DNA of 64,000 nucleotides from an uncultured Oscillospiraceae bacterium (GTDB taxonomy: Bacteria; Bacillota; Clostridia; Oscillospirales; Oscillospiraceae): assembly GCA_934597165.1 (NCBI GenBank), contig CAKTQP010000003.1, forward strand, positions 52,517 through 116,516, written 5' to 3'. A model generated the notes under the pieces. It worked only from the letters and a program-made list of their open reading frames with translations, was not told the DNA's origin and did no database searches. Of the stretch, positions 55,352-63,634 are shown in pieces. Each line of letters begins with the position of its first letter. Position 1 is the first letter of the stretch. The position numbers and the translations under genes are program-made.

Positions 55352-57367
55352 TCAAATCCGCATCGCCAGATCATCCGCCGCCCGAATGGCTCCGGTCAGC
55401 TTCCCCACGCGCTCCGCGTCCCCGATCTGGTACACCGGCACACTGCCGCCCTGCAGCGTCTGGTACAGGCTGTCGTTGGGTGCAGAGCCGACCGCGGTGA
55501 CGATGGTGTCACAGGGGATGCGGTGAACGGTGTCCGTGTCCGTCTTCTTATCGTGGACAGACACCACCACTGCCCCGTCCTTGACCTCCAGCACCTTGGT
55601 TCTGGCGTACTGGGTGACACCCAAGCGGCGCAGGTCTTTCAGCAGGGGCCAGGCGCAGCCGAAATCGAAGTCGGCGGCGATCTTGTTCCGAGCCACCAGG
55701 GTCACGTTCCGGCGGGAGGTGTTCAGGAGCTCGTTAATTTTCTCCGGAGACTCCGCACGCTGGGTCATCATAAAGAACAGCTTTTCCGGCGACAGGGAGC
55801 CTTCCTCGGCCAGATAGGCTGCGGTCTCACAACCCACGGTGCCACCGCCGATGACCACTACGTTGCGGCCTGCGATGACGTTCTTGGCCAAAATGTCCGC
55901 CGCCTGGTACACGGGGATGTCGCTGGCCACGTCCCACTGCTTGGGGGTGGAGCCAGTGGCCACGACAACGGCGTCGAACCCGGCGGACTGGATCTCTGCC
56001 ACGGTGGCTTCATGGTTCAACTCCACCCGGACGTCGTATTTGTTCAGCATGGTCTCGTAGAACAGAGGCAGGTTTCCGAACTCCTTCTTGCCGGGAGGCG
56101 CTGCTACCAGCTCCAGCTGACCGCCGATGTGGTCGGTCTTCTCCCACAGGGTGACGGTGTGGCCACGCATGGCGGCACGATAGGCGAACTGGCACCCAGC
56201 TGCGCCGCCGCCCAGCACCAGCAGGCGTTTGGGCTGGGCTGCCGGAGTGGTGTCCTCCTGCCCTTCCCGTCCGGCGAAGCTGTTCAGCAGGCACTCCAAA
56301 GGTTCGTTGTTGAACACGTGGGCCAGGCATCCCTGGTTGCAGGCCACGCAGCGGCGGATTTCGTCAAAAGCGCCGGCGGCAGCCTTATGGGGCCAATCCG
56401 GGTCAGCCACCAGGGTGCGGCAGACGCCCACCATGTCGCACTGCTCCAGCGCCAGGATGGTCTCCGCCTCCACCGGGTCGTTGTGGCGGTTGGCGGACAG
56501 GACGGGGATGGACACGGCGTCCTTCACCGCCTGTGCCAGGTACACAAAGCCGCCGCGAGGGACTTCGCCGGGGAGCTGGGGGATGACGGTCTCATGCCAG
56601 CCACCGGTGACGTCCAGCAGGTCTACCCCCACCTGTTCCAGTTTCTTGCAGAAGTCCACGCAGTCCTCATTGGTGCAGCCGCCCTTGACGAAGTCGTTGC
56701 CGGCCACACGCACCATCACCGGGTAATCCGGCCCCACGGCGTCCCGCACTGCCTGCACCAGTTCCACGCCGAAGCGACAGCGGTTTTCGAAGCTGCCGCC
56801 GTACTCGTCCGTCCGCAGGTTGGTCACCGGGGAGAGGAACTGGCAGATGAGGTAGCCGGAACCGGCGGTGATCTCCACGCCGTCCACCCCGGCCTGTTTG
56901 CACCGGAGGGCAGCGGCGGCGTAGCGCTGCTGCACCAGTTTGATGTCCTCTAAGGTCATGGGACGAGGGGTGGTGCCGGTCATCCGGGCGAAGACGTCAG
57001 AGGCGGAGAGGAGGTTGTCGTCCCCCTCCACCCACTCCTTGCGGCCGTAGCGGCCGGGGGTGAGGAACTGGACGCAGAGCTTGCAGTCATAGGCGTGGAC
57101 GGCGTCCGCCAGATCCCGCCAGCCGGGGATGAACCGGTCGTCGTCCATCCGGAGCATATGGGAGTAGCCGATGTAGGGGTCGGCTGCCGCGCCGCCGGCG
57201 ATGATCATGCCCACGCCGCCCTTGGCACGGGCTAGGTAGAAGTCCTTCGTCCGCTGGTTCACGCTGCCGTCCTCGGTGTAGAGCAGGTGCATGGCGGTCA
57301 TGGCCAGGCGGTTTTTTACGGTCATCTGGTTGATCTGGAAGGGTTGGAACAAACGCTGTAATCTCAT
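55352..57367 (-). CDS. NADH:flavin oxidoreductase / 2,4-dienoyl-CoA reductase-like (FadH/BaiCD-like)
   Basis: 671 aa old-yellow-enzyme with C-terminal NAD(P)H/FAD domains. FMN barrel N-terminal (LFQPFQINQMTVKNRLAMTAMH ... GVDGVEITAGSGYLICQFLSP). [4Fe-4S] site in CVACNQGCLAHVFNNEPLECLLN (residues ~340-362). FAD motif LLVLGGGAAGCQFAYRAAMRGHTVTLWE and NAD motif VVVIGGGTVGCETAAYLAE. The same layout reduces enoates, dienoyl-CoA or bile-acid steroids. Cytoplasmic. Active-site HxxN-type pair appears as ITAGS instead of the usual HxAHGYL, so substrate chemistry may be altered. Confidence 0.88.
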   Translation of the reverse strand: MRLQRLFQPFQINQMTVKNRLAMTAMHLLYTEDGSVNQRTKDFYLARAKGGVGMIIAGGAAADPYIGYSHMLRMDDDRFIPGWRDLADAVHAYDCKLCVQFLTPGRYGRKEWVEGDDNLLSASDVFARMTGTTPRPMTLEDIKLVQQRYAAAALRCKQAGVDGVEITAGSGYLICQFLSPVTNLRTDEYGGSFENRCRFGVELVQAVRDAVGPDYPVMVRVAGNDFVKGGCTNEDCVDFCKKLEQVGVDLLDVTGGWHETVIPQLPGEVPRGGFVYLAQAVKDAVSIPVLSANRHNDPVEAETILALEQCDMVGVCRTLVADPDWPHKAAAGAFDEIRRCVACNQGCLAHVFNNEPLECLLNSFAGREGQEDTTPAAQPKRLLVLGGGAAGCQFAYRAAMRGHTVTLWEKTDHIGGQLELVAAPPGKKEFGNLPLFYETMLNKYDVRVELNHEATVAEIQSAGFDAVVVATGSTPKQWDVASDIPVYQAADILAKNVIAGRNVVVIGGGTVGCETAAYLAEEGSLSPEKLFFMMTQRAESPEKINELLNTSRRNVTLVARNKIAADFDFGCAWPLLKDLRRLGVTQYARTKVLEVKDGAVVVSVHDKKTDTDTVHRIPCDTIVTAVGSAPNDSLYQTLQGGSVPVYQIGDAERVGKLTGAIRAADDLAMRI

Positions 57368-57445
57368 ATCAAATCCCTCTCTCCTGCACTGGAATGGTCT
57401 GTTTTTCTCTCATTGTGCCGGAATTTGGGCAGTTTGTCAACTCCC

Positions 57446-58042
57446 TCAGCGGTATCTGGGCGGCTTCACCTCAAACAGGCCGTGCTGGTTGCAATAGGCA
57501 TAGATGCGTCCCACCCCGCCCCGGGTGAACCGGCCTGCCGCCTCCTGCTCCGGGTAGAGCTTGCGCAGCTGCACCCAATCGGAGGTGATGTAGGCCAGGA
57601 AGGAGAGGTAGTGGCTCTTGGTCATGGGGTGATCCAGAGTCACGTAATAGTCCTGGTCGATGCACTCCACCTTCATCTCGTGTCCCGCCTCCGGCTCTTC
57701 CACCTCCAAGGGCGGCAGGGTGATGCCGCAGCAGCTGAAGACGCCGGTGCCGGTGGCGTGGATGACGTTGCCGCACAAGGGGCAGACGTAGAATTTGGTG
57801 CGCAGCATATTCCCCGCCCGGTTGTGGTTGGTGACGCACTGGCCGGAGAGCAGCTCCGCCACGGACACCCCCAGGTGCTGCGCCAGCGGCTCCAGCAGGG
57901 CGATGTCCGGATAGCCCCGGCCGTTCTCCCACTTGGACACGGTCTTATCGCTGACACAGAGCAGGTCGGCCAGCTGTTTTTGGGTGTAGTGCTTCTTCTC
58001 CCGCAGCGTCCGGATGGTGGCGCCGGTGACATATTGGGTCAT
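57446..58042 (-). CDS. XRE HTH - desulfoferrodoxin fusion
   Basis: 198 aa. N-terminal Xre/Cro HTH (residues 6-62: LREKKHYTQKQLADLLCVSDKTVSKWENGRGYPDI). Then a desulforedoxin-type Fe site, C87-x2-C90 and C104-C105 (YVCPLCG ... FSCCG), and a superoxide-reductase-type domain with H121, H138 (LDHPM), H144 (KSHY), C184 and H187 (YCNQHGLF), i.e. all five iron ligands of the 2Fe-SOR centre. Probably a DNA-binding redox sensor or a regulator that also reduces superoxide. Divergent or adjacent target not evident; next gene downstream on the same strand is the Fe-S flavoenzyme (79-nt gap), a plausible target. Confidence 0.85.
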   Translation of the reverse strand: MTQYVTGATIRTLREKKHYTQKQLADLLCVSDKTVSKWENGRGYPDIALLEPLAQHLGVSVAELLSGQCVTNHNRAGNMLRTKFYVCPLCGNVIHATGTGVFSCCGITLPPLEVEEPEAGHEMKVECIDQDYYVTLDHPMTKSHYLSFLAYITSDWVQLRKLYPEQEAAGRFTRGGVGRIYAYCNQHGLFEVKPPRYR

Positions 58043-58121
58043 AGGAATCCCTCCTTTTGGTTTCTGTCCTCAGGATACCAGACCTGGGCGGCGGCCGCAA
58101 CCTACGCTGCGTAGAGCGCAA

Positions 58122-58148
58122 AAAGACGCTGCATGACGCAGCGTCTTT
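58122..58148 (-). terminator. Terminator of the sortase operon
   Basis: AAAGACGCTGC / GCAGCGTCTTT, 5-nt loop, 9 nt past the sortase stop (58157) on the minus strand and followed by TTTTTGCG. Confidence 0.88.
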
Positions 58149-58156
58149 CGGGTCTG

Positions 58157-58726
58157 CTATTCCACTCGGTCACAGAAGACCGTCACTCTTGTCCGACCGC
58201 CTAGGGTGCAGGTGTAGAGCACCAGGTCGTAGCCGCTGTTCTGCACCGCGTCCACCTCGGTGGGCTGCAATGTCTCGCACTTGGCCACGGCATAGGTGTT
58301 CACGATGCCCTCCATGTCAGTGAAGCGGACGGTGTCCCCTTCCTGCAATTCCTTCAAGCGTCCGAAATGGGTCTGGTAGTTGTGGGCGGCGATGACCAGA
58401 TCATCGGTGCGGGAAGAGCCGAACTGGCGACAGGGGGCGATCTTGAGCCGGTCGTAGTCCCAATCCGCCATGACCGGCAGCTCCACCTCCAGGGCGGGTA
58501 TCTCCACGTAGCCCACGTACTCGTAGCCGTCCAGCTCCACTACCGGCAGCTCCGGGTCCAGGTCGCCCCGCCGGGCGTCCATAGCCGCCTGCACTTTGGC
58601 CAGCAGCGCCGCCGCGTCCCGACCGGCTTGGGCGTCCTGGTAGCGGTTGTAGAGGAGCAGAAGCTGTGCTGATAAGATCAGCACTGCTCCCACGGTTACG
58701 ATGGCAATGCCTATCTTTTTAGGCAT
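58157..58726 (-). CDS. Sortase
   Basis: 189 aa membrane-anchored transpeptidase. N-terminal hydrophobic anchor (IAIVTVGAVLILSAQLLLLY), coil, then the sortase barrel. Catalytic His115 (IAAHNY), Cys173 (LYTCTL) and Arg180 (or R178) in GGRTRVTVFC. Small class D/E-like. Overlaps the Cna-B gene by 8 bases, so it is translated with its likely substrate, whose sorting motif is LIQTG. May also link the VWA and TasA-like proteins of the operon, but those have no visible motif. Confidence 0.9.
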   Translation of the reverse strand: MPKKIGIAIVTVGAVLILSAQLLLLYNRYQDAQAGRDAAALLAKVQAAMDARRGDLDPELPVVELDGYEYVGYVEIPALEVELPVMADWDYDRLKIAPCRQFGSSRTDDLVIAAHNYQTHFGRLKELQEGDTVRFTDMEGIVNTYAVAKCETLQPTEVDAVQNSGYDLVLYTCTLGGRTRVTVFCDRVE

Positions 58727-59951
58727 TGTTCTGCTTTCTCTTGGTCAGGATGACCACGCCCAGTACCACCAGGAGGATACCAGCGCCGCCCAGGACCCAG
58801 ATGGGCCAATTGAGCTGACCGGTCTGGATGAGGGTCTTGGTGTTGGTGATGGTCACCACGTCGCCCTTGACCTTGTAGGAGGGCACGTATCCCTTGGGGA
58901 TGTTGGTCTCCACCACCTGCCAGTTGCCGTCGGCATCCAGGTCTTCCCAGGTGTAGCTCCAATCGTTCTTGTCGCTCAGCCGCACCGTCTCATAGGCGGT
59001 CTTGCCGTCGTAGAGGGTCACGGTGACGGAATCGGGGCGTTCCTTGGAGCTGTCGCCGCTCCACTGCTTGCAAGCGGTGATCTCCACCGGTTCTTCAGGC
59101 TCGGGGTCAGGTTCGGGAGCCGGCTCTTCCTTTTTGGTGTTGGTGATGGTGGTCGTGGTGCCTACGGTGTCATAGCTGACTTCGTAGTCTTCGGGCACGT
59201 CCGCCTCTTCCACCGTCCAGGTGTAGCCGTCTGCCAGCCGGTCGAAGGTGTACGCCCAGCCGTTTTCCGCGTTCAGTTCCTGAGATTCTTCCATTTCACC
59301 GTCCTTGAGCAGGTTGACGGTGATGCTGTCCTGGTCGTGGTTGGCGTTGCCGTCAGACCAGACCTTGCGGACGGAGAGCTGGCTCTCGTTGTAGGCTTCC
59401 ACGTGGAAGATCCAATCCACTTCGCCCACTCGGTTGGCGAACCGGTTGTCCAGCTCGATGGGCACGGTCAGTTCCACCTTGAGGGTGGTGGTGTCGCCGG
59501 TGTGGAAGGTGCCCAGGAGGGTGTTGTTCTGGAGGCCGTCCAGCTGGTCGGGGGAAGCGTCGTAGATCAGCTCGGTGCCGTTCCAGACCTTCATGGACAG
59601 CTGGGAGAGGAACTCGGTCATGGTGGCCACGGTTTCCTTCTCCGCTACCTTCTCGCTGAGGGGATTGCCCGCCTCGTCGTGGGCTTTCGCTCTCATGTAG
59701 AGGTTGACGTAATCGCAGTCGGTGGCTTCGTTGGTGAAGGTGATGGTGTCGGTGACGGTATCACCGGGCATGACATTCTTGAAGCCGTCGAAGAGGTCGG
59801 TCTCCGTGTACTCGCTGCCGGGCTGGAAGTCGAAGCCGTCGGAGAAGCCTTTGAAGGTGATGGAGGAGGTCGCGAAGGCCGAGGTGGCCAGGCTCACGGT
59901 CAGGAGCAGGGTCAGGACCAGTGAGAAGATCGTTTTACAAGTTCGTTTCAT
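58719..59951 (-). CDS. Cna-B type surface protein with LIQTG sorting signal
   Basis: 410 aa. Signal peptide (MKRTCKTIFSLVLTLLLTVSLATSAFA). Residues ~30-195: unrelated N-terminal domain (FSDGFDFQPG ... VMPGDTVTDTITFTNEAT). Two Cna-B domains (about 195-285 and 295-370), each with KVWSDG / CKQWSGD starts and VETNIP/ VEEADVP ends, which can carry isopeptide bonds. Acidic Pro-Glu linker between. C-terminal LIQTG (374-378), hydrophobic helix, KRKQNNA tail. The motif is a variant of LPXTG. Adhesin/pilin-like, anchored by the sortase encoded next. Confidence 0.88.
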   Translation of the reverse strand: MKRTCKTIFSLVLTLLLTVSLATSAFATSSITFKGFSDGFDFQPGSEYTETDLFDGFKNVMPGDTVTDTITFTNEATDCDYVNLYMRAKAHDEAGNPLSEKVAEKETVATMTEFLSQLSMKVWNGTELIYDASPDQLDGLQNNTLLGTFHTGDTTTLKVELTVPIELDNRFANRVGEVDWIFHVEAYNESQLSVRKVWSDGNANHDQDSITVNLLKDGEMEESQELNAENGWAYTFDRLADGYTWTVEEADVPEDYEVSYDTVGTTTTITNTKKEEPAPEPDPEPEEPVEITACKQWSGDSSKERPDSVTVTLYDGKTAYETVRLSDKNDWSYTWEDLDADGNWQVVETNIPKGYVPSYKVKGDVVTITNTKTLIQTGQLNWPIWVLGGAGILLVVLGVVILTKRKQNNA

Positions 59952-59964
59952 CTACTCCACCTCC

Positions 59965-60567
59965 TTAGTTACCGGCTTTGGTCACGCTGCCCGGAGCGAT
60001 CTGCACGCCCCAAGCGTCAGCGACTGCCTCTTCCGGTGCGCTCTGGATGGCCTCTGCCATGACATCAAGCGCCTGCTTGCCGCCGTCGGCATCGTCGTAG
60101 GAGGCCGTCAGGGTCATTTTGTCTGCCAGATTGGCCGCAGGCGTTTTGTCCGGCGCTACGGGCAGGGTGTAATAGTAGTAGCCGTCCTTTTCCACCCAAT
60201 TTTCACCCAGGGTGAACGCAGGCAGTTCTGCCGTCCCGCCGATGTGCTGACCGGCGTCGTTGGTGCGGTAGGTCACCAGCTTGACGCGGATGTAGACGTC
60301 AATATCGCTGGTGTTCTTGACGTTGACGTCGGTTTTCACGCCGGTGTTCTTGTCGAACTCTTCCTCCACCTCACAGGTCACGGTGGCCGGGGTGAAGGTG
60401 TTGGTCACTTCCGGCGTCCGGGCATTGAGCCAAGCGATGGTGCCGCCCACAGCCAGCGCCAGGAGGAGGATCAGGGAGAGGACCACAGTCGCCATCCGGC
60501 CTCTGCGCTTGCGCTCCGGATGGTCCTTGCGGACGAGCCGTGCGGGTTTCACTTTTTCTTTACGCAT
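59965..60567 (-). CDS. TasA/camelysin-like (SipW-type signal) protein
   Basis: 200 aa from ATG 60567 (7 nt after GGAGG). N-terminal basic region and hydrophobic signal helix ending GGTIAWLNARTPEVTNTFTP, which is the SipW-dependent signal pattern of TasA/CalY proteins. The remainder has the beta-rich TasA-type body (VTCEVEEEFDKNTGVKTDVNVKNTSDIDVYIRVKLV ... ENWVEKDGYYYYTLPV). TasA proteins form matrix fibres in Bacillus. Here 13 nt upstream of the Cna-B gene and 16 nt downstream of the VWA gene in a sortase operon. No SipW gene in the window. Confidence 0.85.
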   Translation of the reverse strand: MRKEKVKPARLVRKDHPERKRRGRMATVVLSLILLLALAVGGTIAWLNARTPEVTNTFTPATVTCEVEEEFDKNTGVKTDVNVKNTSDIDVYIRVKLVTYRTNDAGQHIGGTAELPAFTLGENWVEKDGYYYYTLPVAPDKTPAANLADKMTLTASYDDADGGKQALDVMAEAIQSAPEEAVADAWGVQIAPGSVTKAGN

Positions 60568-60583
60568 TGTCACTCCTCCTTTC

Positions 60584-63500
60584 TCAGTCCGTTGCTACGT
60601 CAGCGCGGAAGATATTCCGCACCACGGTGCTGAACCCGTTCAGCCATTTGTCGGTATCCAGCTTGTTGGTGCAGGTGATGGAACCGGTGGGGTTCGTCGC
60701 ATTCAACGTCGCTGCGCTGCCGTTATCTGCCTTATAGCGCCAGCTCCAACCGGTGTTCTCCCGGATGGTGTAGGTGCCCACGGGCAGCTCATAGAGGGTC
60801 TCGGTGCTGTTGCCCCAGATGGTCACTTCGGAGTACTTTTCGCCGTCCTTGTAGACGTCGAACACGTAGGACTCGTTCTCTTTGCCGCCAGCCTTGGTAA
60901 TGTTCAGCGTGCAAGTCTTGATGTGGATGAGGAATGCAGGGTCGCCAGCGGTATCCGGGGTTTCCCAATCGCAAGCGGGATTGCAGTCCTGGTGCTGGAA
61001 GGTGGTGTACTCGGTCACGTCGGTGCCGTTGATGCTGACAGTGGCCTTTACCGCAGCGTCTTCCTTGGTGTACTTGCCATCTGCTGCATTGTCTGCCTCC
61101 AGATCGACGTCCAGAGTGGGCGCAGTGCCCAGCATAGTGACGGACGTAGAGAGGGTGTCGCCGTGCTTCCAGACCGTCTCACCTACCTGGTTGTCGGTGA
61201 AGTCCGTAATGACATCCTCGCCATAGTAGGCGTTGCCGTCCTTAAAGGTCAGCTCAGGCTTGAAGACGTTGATCTTCCCTTCTGCCTCGCCAGTCTGCTC
61301 GGTGGCTGCCGGACCCTTTTCAGTGGTGCTCTCACCCTCGGTCTTGGGGGTGACCGCAGCGCTGACGGTATAGGTGGTGTCTTCGGTCAGGTCGGTGTAG
61401 TCGCCGGTGATGGCGGTGCCGTCTGCCTTCTTCACTTCGGTGTTCAAGTTCACATAGGCGGTCTGCCAAGCTTCCAGGCCGTAGTTGGTCTCGCCCAGCT
61501 TCAGTTCCACGTTGCCGCACTTGACGGTAGCGCCGTCCTTCAGCTCAGCGGCGGTGACGGTACCGTTCAGGTAGACGTTCTTGTCCGCTGCGGTGACGGT
61601 GACGGGCTGGATGGGGACGTTGACGGTGGGCTGCTCAAAGAGCTTGACCAGCTTGCCGTCCTTGTCATAGATGCCGGATTCCGCACCGTTGGTAAGGACA
61701 TCGTTGCCGCCCAGGAAGCCGTCCTTTGCGGTGACGGTGAACTGGATGATGAGCTTCTTGCCGTTGTGGAAGGTGGTGGTATCCCCTTCCGTGTGGTTGC
61801 CGCACCAGTTGTCCTTGTAGGAGAAACCGGAGACGGAGACGGTGTTGCCCTGGATGGACACGGTGCCGTCAAAGGCCACTTTGTCCTTCCACTTGTCCGT
61901 GCTGCCGTCCGATTCAGCGGTGTAGACCTTCACGTCGGAGGTGTTGGCGGGCATATTGAAGTAAGGCGTCACGATGTCGCGGATGGTTGCCTTTTCGTCC
62001 AGCTTGCTGGTGCTGCCGCCCACTTCCTGGCTGATCTGCTGGAAGATGCTGTTGAGCTCGTCCGCACTGCCTGCGGAGAGGTAGTAGCTCTTGCCGCCGT
62101 CGGGATAGGTGGCGGTGCCGGGGTTGTTCATGGCGGTGGCGTTCTTGTAGTTGGAGGACACCAGGTGCATATACTTGTTGGTGTTGGACACACCGTTCCA
62201 GCTGGACACAGGCGTGCCGTTCGCACCGCTGAACACGCCGATGGTGTAGACGGTGGTGCCTGCGGCCTTCATGGTCTTGCTGGCGCTGATGGTGTCGTTG
62301 GCAACACCGTCGTCGAAACCGCTGTGATGGTTCGGTTCCCCGTCGGTGAACATGATGACGACCTTTTTCTTGCCGTCATTGGCAGCGCCGTTGATGATGG
62401 TCTGGGCATGCTGCATACCGTAATCAGCGGCAGTTGCGCCGGCTGCTTTCAGTCCATTGACCGCGCTTTTCAGTTTTGCACTGTCGCTGGCCGCGGTGAG
62501 AGTTTTGACGATCTGGGTGTAGTTATAGGTATACTGGCCATCTCTATAAGTGTCATTGCCAAACCGATTCGTGCTCTTTCCGGCAAACTTGACCAGTGCG
62601 ATCTGGCTCTCGGGGGATTTCGCCGCAACGCTGTCGATAAAGCCATTGACGGCATTCTTCAAAGCGGCCATTTTCTGTTGGCGGCTCTCTGCCTGGCTAT
62701 AGAACTGGACATGATTCTGATTCGTGTCATTTGCACTTGTTTTCGGCTCTACCCGATTCCACCGTGTATCGTACCAAGCACGAAGGAGCCAGTCCCATTT
62801 AACTTTGCGATACTGCCCATTTTTCTGGATGTAATAGGACTTATTCCTATCTATCTGATAAACTTCACTATACTGATACGAGGTCATAGGATCATCCATA
62901 GACCCCGAAACGTCCAGCACCAGGACAATATCCGCAGGCTCCGCGGAAATAGTGGTGCTGCTGGCGCCAGTGGCGTATGCTTCCATGGTGATCTGGTAGC
63001 CGTCCTGGGTCTTGACTGCGCTCTTGTTGAGCACGATGCCAGTGTCGTCCTGGTCAGCGGCGGCGCGCATCATCCGCACCTTCCGTGCCGGTGCAGCCAG
63101 CATGGGGCCGACCTTGGTGAAGTTGACGATGGGCATGGTCACCGGTTCCCCTTCCGGGGTGATGGCGCGGAGGTGTTCCTCCAGAGCGGTCAGCTTATCG
63201 TTCTCCTCCAGCCAGGTGCGGAGGGCGGTCACCTCGGCCTGGGACAGGCCGTTATAGAGGGCGTCTGCCTCCTCCTTGGTCTTGGTGGCCATAAACTTCT
63301 GGTACAGCGCCTCTTCTGCCTGGGTGGCCGGCTGTTCCGGCTTCACGTACAGCGGGCAGCCCTTTTCATGGGCTTCGCCCTCAGCCGCGCCGCAGGTACA
63401 CTGGTTCTCGTCCTGTCCCTCGCCGTCCGCTTCCGGTTCTGCTTCCGGCTCCTGGTCGGCGTCTTCGGTGGGAGTCTCCTCCACGGTCGGGGTCACTTCT

Positions 63501-63622
63501 TCACTGGAGCTGGCAGCTGCGCTCGTTCCCTGGTCGTCAGAGACCGCCACCGCAGCCGGCAGCGCCATGCTGACGATCAGCATCAAGCTGACCAGCAGCG
63601 CCCACACTTTTTTCATCTTCAT
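60584..63622 (-). CDS. Large VWA-domain adhesin with C-terminal Cna-B-like domain
   Basis: 1012 aa. Signal peptide (MKMKKVWALLVSLMLIVSMALPAAVA), acidic Glu/Pro-rich region with a CTCG..C cluster, helical stretch (110-150), VWA domain about 225-530 with a complete MIDAS D237-x-S239-G-S241 (VLDVSGSMDDP) and IMFTDGEPNHH. Then several beta-rich domains to residue ~890, and a Cna-B-like unit (LNITKAGGKENESYVFDVYKDG). Ends KWLNGFSTVVRNIFRADVATD with no LPXTG-like motif and no membrane helix, so anchoring is unclear. Likely tip/host adhesin of a surface structure built with the neighbouring TasA-like proteins. Confidence 0.86.
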   Translation of the reverse strand: MKMKKVWALLVSLMLIVSMALPAAVAVSDDQGTSAAASSSEEVTPTVEETPTEDADQEPEAEPEADGEGQDENQCTCGAAEGEAHEKGCPLYVKPEQPATQAEEALYQKFMATKTKEEADALYNGLSQAEVTALRTWLEENDKLTALEEHLRAITPEGEPVTMPIVNFTKVGPMLAAPARKVRMMRAAADQDDTGIVLNKSAVKTQDGYQITMEAYATGASSTTISAEPADIVLVLDVSGSMDDPMTSYQYSEVYQIDRNKSYYIQKNGQYRKVKWDWLLRAWYDTRWNRVEPKTSANDTNQNHVQFYSQAESRQQKMAALKNAVNGFIDSVAAKSPESQIALVKFAGKSTNRFGNDTYRDGQYTYNYTQIVKTLTAASDSAKLKSAVNGLKAAGATAADYGMQHAQTIINGAANDGKKKVVIMFTDGEPNHHSGFDDGVANDTISASKTMKAAGTTVYTIGVFSGANGTPVSSWNGVSNTNKYMHLVSSNYKNATAMNNPGTATYPDGGKSYYLSAGSADELNSIFQQISQEVGGSTSKLDEKATIRDIVTPYFNMPANTSDVKVYTAESDGSTDKWKDKVAFDGTVSIQGNTVSVSGFSYKDNWCGNHTEGDTTTFHNGKKLIIQFTVTAKDGFLGGNDVLTNGAESGIYDKDGKLVKLFEQPTVNVPIQPVTVTAADKNVYLNGTVTAAELKDGATVKCGNVELKLGETNYGLEAWQTAYVNLNTEVKKADGTAITGDYTDLTEDTTYTVSAAVTPKTEGESTTEKGPAATEQTGEAEGKINVFKPELTFKDGNAYYGEDVITDFTDNQVGETVWKHGDTLSTSVTMLGTAPTLDVDLEADNAADGKYTKEDAAVKATVSINGTDVTEYTTFQHQDCNPACDWETPDTAGDPAFLIHIKTCTLNITKAGGKENESYVFDVYKDGEKYSEVTIWGNSTETLYELPVGTYTIRENTGWSWRYKADNGSAATLNATNPTGSITCTNKLDTDKWLNGFSTVVRNIFRADVATD

Positions 63623-63634
63623 CGCTCAGCCTCC

